Shown here piece by piece: positions 60,603 to 64,000 of a DNA stretch of 64,000 nucleotides (position 1 is its first letter; each line of letters opens with the position of its first letter). A model generated the notes under the pieces. The model was not told the DNA's origin. It ran no database searches and saw only the letters and a list, made by a program, of their open reading frames with translations. This DNA is from Lingula anatina (lineage: Eukaryota > Brachiopoda > Lingulata > Lingulida > Lingulidae). The stretch lies in the NCBI RefSeq assembly GCF_001039355.2, contig NW_019775815.1:139004-203003 (forward strand), written 5' to 3'. Position numbers and translations under genes: made by a program.

Positions 60603-62057
60603 TAACACACACAATTAATTACATAATTGTGGCCGCCCCTCTACCCGAACAATTGAGCAAGTAATACCCGATGCCTTATCAGGTGCCAAATGATTTAATC
60701 AGTAAACCGACGAACAATCTGCGCGTCAGTTTTACCTGAAGACACAGTAGGTACGAGTAAATCAATGCAGGAAATCTTTTCATTTTATTATTTTAAAAAT
60801 CTGTTAAGACATCGTTCAAACAAGACATAAAAACCGTAATGAACTGATACTACATGTACGCATGATAGTAAAATTTAAAATGAAGTGATAGCGCCACAGC
60901 TTGCATATATACATGCAATATTATGAAGACGTACGTACCTGTCCATACACTAGAAAGTTGTGTACGAGCATTTAAAGAACACTAGCTGAAGCTATAGTTC
61001 GTCATCATTAAAGAAAGTGCAGCCAAGGGTCGGACGCTTAGGTGAAGTCTTGTTGTACAGCGCATCGTATTTAAACTGAGAAATATTACATATAATTGCT
61101 CGATTCTCCGTCCAAATAGCTGTGTTTTCTTGCCTACAGTTGACGCATTTCTGTGCTTCAGCCACCTTTTTAGTTTGACATAGCAGTGCACGCTGCAAAC
61201 GGCCTTTTATAGGCCTATACGCACCATGTACATCATCGACACATAGCGGTGCCATGCTGGAAACAGCAGAAGGACTACAATGACCCATGTGGCGCGCGGT
61301 TTCTGTCACGCGCACTTCTTATTTCCGCAAAAGATGAAAAGGGTCTATAGAAACTACGAGAGCTTGGAAATTTGCAGTGTGGCCGGTTCATGGTGAATAG
61401 TAGGTTAAAGGTCAAATTCAAGGTCACAGGAAGACTTTCAATATACGAGTTTCTACTCAAGTAGTAACTAATTGTAGTATAGAACGCTTTGCGCTGAAGT
61501 TACTCGGGCGCAACTGCCACGCTTCAGCTACCGGTGCTAACTTAATAGCTAATATTTATAATTAAATCACAATGCAACAGAAACTTTTTGAATGAGGACA
61601 TGTTAGTTTACGGGCATTTGACGCTCTTGGGAACAGGCAATTAAATACTTATAAATTCCCAACATGTCTACGGTTTATAAAGTACCTAAACTTTTTTAAA
61701 ATTAATTTAAACGCTATTAATTTTGCATCAGTCGTGCCGCATTGAAGAGAATGAATATATGAGAATGAATCAGGCGTGTCGCACAAGAGAATGAAGTATG
61801 CATTATGTACTGGTATTTCACCTTCGTGTGTATATGCATACGCTACAAAAAAGCATAAATATATAGTAAATGCGAAGGTTAATATTTTTTCGTACTGCAT
61901 TCATAAATTCTTCGCAAGATGACACTTACCCTTAATCGGGATCGACCGGTGTTCAAAAGACGACCCCGACGAGTTTAGGACGTAATTTTAATTTAGTCTG
62001 GGCAGGCAAACTTGCAGCACTGAATCCGTGTAAGATGGTAATGACTAATAAAATGTG

Positions 62058-62207
62058 TATAAAAGCTACCCTCTACCTAGGTGGCAGATATAGACAAAAT
62101 TTTTCAAAAAGCCAGAGAATCAAATAACTATCTATTTATCTAAAGACATACCTTGAAAACATCTTGTGAAAAATCAATCTGTCGCCCTGTTAAAGGGCGT
62201 ATAAAAG
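62058..62207 (+). promoter_or_regulatory. Twin TATA motifs upstream of the 62-kb sulfotransferase gene
   Basis: TATAAAAGCTACC at 62058 and GTATAAAAGCCACTTCTTG at 62199, 142 bp apart. Both are conserved with nearly the same spacing at 53001 and 53147. Confidence 0.5.
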
Positions 62208-62369
62208 CCACTTCTTGTAATGAATCCGTGTCAGTTGTTGAATAAACCAGCATTACATTAACTTAGCCTTGTGGTTGACATGGTTTCTGTCGCACACACT
62301 GAATCTGGGATTGATCAAAGAAGCACTGAGACGGATCATACATGGTGATATTAGATACTTAATATTACA

Positions 62370-62448
62370 ATGGTATGGAAAAAGGTCCTTGTCGTGCTAC
62401 TGGTAATAGCTCAGTGCTCTGCAATATTGTTTTTGTTGTATTGGAAGG
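62370..62448 (+). CDS. 62-kb sulfotransferase gene, exon 1 (D type)
   Basis: 26 codons plus one base; donor GTAAGT, phase 1. Its anchor differs in sequence from the A-type anchors but shares the pattern QCSAILF/MCSAILL. Confidence 0.88.
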
Positions 62449-64000
62449 GTAAGTATATTGCTTTAAACCTTTGTAACTCTTTGGTTACAATAACACAAGC
62501 ATGTTTTAAACAATCGATGGTTAATGGAAAGCACATGGAATTTGAGATGAAAAAATATTATCTTAAGAAAGTTAGAATATGTCTGAAAAATTCAAACTTA
62601 AATCTTCAAGAATACTGAATTACGTAGATGTGTTTTGGACTACTATCTCGCCAACATGTTCTACTTTGAATAGAATATGTTGGCGAGATAGCAATCCAAA
62701 AGACAGCTGACTTATTTAAGCGGATGGTAATCAAAAGGATTTATGTATCCAGTTGGCATTCATATAAAATCAAACTGACTGGGCTTTTATCACATACATG
62801 TGCAATGGTTTCAGGCAGCCAACGCCAAGCCCAGGTTCTCCCTTTTCAACCTGTTCAAGTTCACCACAAAGAAGAAGCAAATCAAGATGCATTCAAAGGC
62901 AAATATATCAACATCTCTTATGGAACACAGAAATACAATCGAGATAGTGATGTCATAGATGATACAATCTGGCAGGTATTTCTACGTATATTTCTCAACC
63001 TACTTATCAATAATTTCACTAGTTCAATCAAACATTCCTATTCACTGTGTATCTGTACATAAAAAAAAATATCAGGGTCGCCGCCATTCTATTATTTTTC
63101 TTTGCACGTGTTTTGATGATAAATGCATTAAAAAAGGCGTACTATTCTTGCATCTCAGTGCCACAGTAATTATGCACATAGACAACTACAGATTTTGAAG
63201 CAAAAGTAAATAATGATAATAATATTTATTTCTTAAAAACCGCACTACACTACTGTCTCAGTGCTGTTTACAAATATAATTATCAGAATTACAAGTGATT
63301 ATATAAATAATAAAAGCTGAGATTAATAAAACAATTAAAATGAATAATGCTGGTGATGATAGTAATAGTCTAAACAATAAAACTATTTTCTGAGAAAATG
63401 AGAAAATATTTAATTTCAAGTATTAAATTTTAATTGAAGTACTGTGAAAATAAGAATGTTTTCAAATCTTTTTTTAAAAACCACTTTTTAAAAACAACAC
63501 TATATCAAAACAACAAGTGCATATCAAATCACATTATCCCATATGTATTTCAATTATTAAAATCCCATCAAATTGCAGCAATTTGTGCTGCGCCACTGGA
63601 TCCTCTGCCGCCACACTGGAGTGCGATCTTTGTTGACCTCCTTTTTACCCATAACAATGTTTCTCTGTTGAGGTAATTTTTTAAAATTTTCTTTCAGTCA
63701 TTCAGTTGGAACAAGGTGCCAGACGATTGGGTGTCAGTTATCAACTGGAGAAAACGTATGTTACAAGACAGATGCCGCAACCGTAAAACTGTTTCAACCT
63801 CCCATGTGAATACAGGACAGCGTATTATTGTGGAAGACCAACACAAACTCATTCTCTGCACCCTGAATAAAGCTGCAAGTCGTAGCTGGGGAATGGTGTA
63901 TTTGACTCTCTCTGGACAGGTTGATCCCTCATCAGATTCGATAACCAAGAAAAAATCTGGCAATTACACGCAGTTACTCTCTTTCGACAACAATGGCATC
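62370..64000 (+). CDS. Carbohydrate sulfotransferase (Sulfotransfer_2), 5' part, runs off window
   Basis: Exons 62370-62448, 62815-62975 and 63698 to the window edge give 181 residues so far. Residues 1-27 are a signal anchor (VLVVLLVIAQCSAILFLLYW), 28-80 a stem, and from 81 the catalytic domain begins SFSWNKVPDDWVSVIN as in the complete gene at 54597. The 5'-phosphosulfate loop reads LILCTLNKAASRSWGMVY (about 131-148). Lys is kept, while the usual Pro, Thr and second Lys are changed. The 3'-phosphate site lies beyond the window. The upstream D-type promoter has two TATA motifs. Confidence 0.9.
62633..62701. repeat. Hairpin in intron 1 of the 62-kb gene
   Basis: TTTTGGA...TATCTCGCCAACATGTTCTA pairs with TAGAATATGTTGGCGAGATA...TCCAAAA around a 7-nt loop. 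The sequence is absent from the paralogous intron. Confidence 0.9.
62815..62975 (+). CDS. 62-kb sulfotransferase gene, exon 2 (stem)
   Basis: The acceptor ATGGTTTCAG leads to SQRQAQVLPFQPVQVHH and ends DVIDDTIWQ before GTATTT, phase 0. It is seven residues longer than the paralogue at 55130, with one NIS sequon. Confidence 0.85.
63205..63520. repeat. Insertion in intron 2 with (TAA)-rich head, SINE-like
   Basis: Absent from intron 2 of the complete gene, where AAAGTAAATA runs on directly towards CAAATTACATTATC. It starts AATGATAATAATATTTATTT and contains CACTACACTACTGTCTCAGT, reminiscent of invertebrate repeats with an ATT-rich end and a GCGCTTTACA-like motif. Family unproven. Confidence 0.5.
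63698..64000 (+). CDS. 62-kb sulfotransferase gene, exon 3, truncated by window end
   Basis: The acceptor TTTTCTTTCAG is followed by 101 open codons to the last base, aligned without gaps to exon 3 of the complete gene through the PAPS loop. Confidence 0.92.

Larger units (their letters stand above)
59361..61346. mobile_element. ISL2EU-like (PIF/Harbinger group) DNA element with THAP relic
   Basis: The ends AGACCCTTTTCATCTTTT and its exact inverse are flanked by AT on both sides. The homologous site in the other block (TTCATTAGTAACTATGAGAG at about 51187-51206) is uninterrupted, which defines the insertion of 1986 bp. It encodes a broken THAP domain near its left end and contains an 83-bp palindrome. 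A 2-bp AT target with a THAP protein fits ISL2EU; the assignment is inference. The interior is AT-rich and lacks a full transposase. Confidence 0.75.

Noticed and set aside
1-64000. tRNA, rRNA, CRISPR arrays, bacterial operons
   Set aside because: No cloverleaf with intact A and B boxes, no rRNA signature and no regularly spaced short repeats with unique spacers were seen; the DNA is eukaryotic.

Overview
The window is animal nuclear DNA, with long introns, GT-AG splice sites, Tc1-type and PIF/Harbinger-type transposons, MITEs and many (GA)n/(GT)n/(TAA)n microsatellites. The best-supported gene is a CRF/DH44-type peptide hormone receptor. With the overall texture (AT-rich, divergent small repeats, an apparent haplotype overlap at a lone N), this suggests a marine invertebrate. 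A lophotrochozoan such as a brachiopod, mollusc or annelid is my guess, but other invertebrate groups cannot be excluded. Almost all coding sequence is in short exons, so most long open frames are meaningless.

Layout. 1-13.2 kb: no confident host gene. It holds a 42-bp minisatellite, several palindromic MITEs and a three-level transposon nest at 9.2-11.8 kb (a MITE split by a Tc1 element, itself split by another MITE). One exon-like segment lies at 5.6 kb. 14.3-17.2 kb: three exon-like segments whose phases match and which end in a stop; they may be the 3' end of an unrecognised plus-strand gene. 20.3-48.4 kb: a complete class B (secretin family) GPCR of the CRF/DH44 receptor type. It has ten exons, 513 codons and consistent splice phases throughout, with an 18-kb first intron that carries a 583-bp assembly gap, a dead Tc1-like element and a suspicious 196-bp duplication around an N. 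49.5-64 kb: a tandem array of Golgi-type carbohydrate sulfotransferase genes (Sulfotransfer_2 / HNK-1ST-C4ST family).

The sulfotransferase array has one complete gene (54.6-57.1 kb, 343 codons) and one that runs off the window end (62.4 kb onward). Three extra first exons, each encoding or once encoding a type II signal anchor, lie at 50.7, 53.4 and 58.9 kb. Two kinds of first exon, each with its own TATA-like promoter, alternate along the array and mostly end in the same splice phase. They could therefore act as alternative promoters for one catalytic body. The array has been reshaped by deletion, by a 2-nt frameshift in one first exon, and by a roughly 2-kb THAP-domain transposon next to another. 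The receptor and the sulfotransferases have no evident functional link, but the first canonical polyadenylation signal after the receptor lies in the duplicated sulfotransferase flank.
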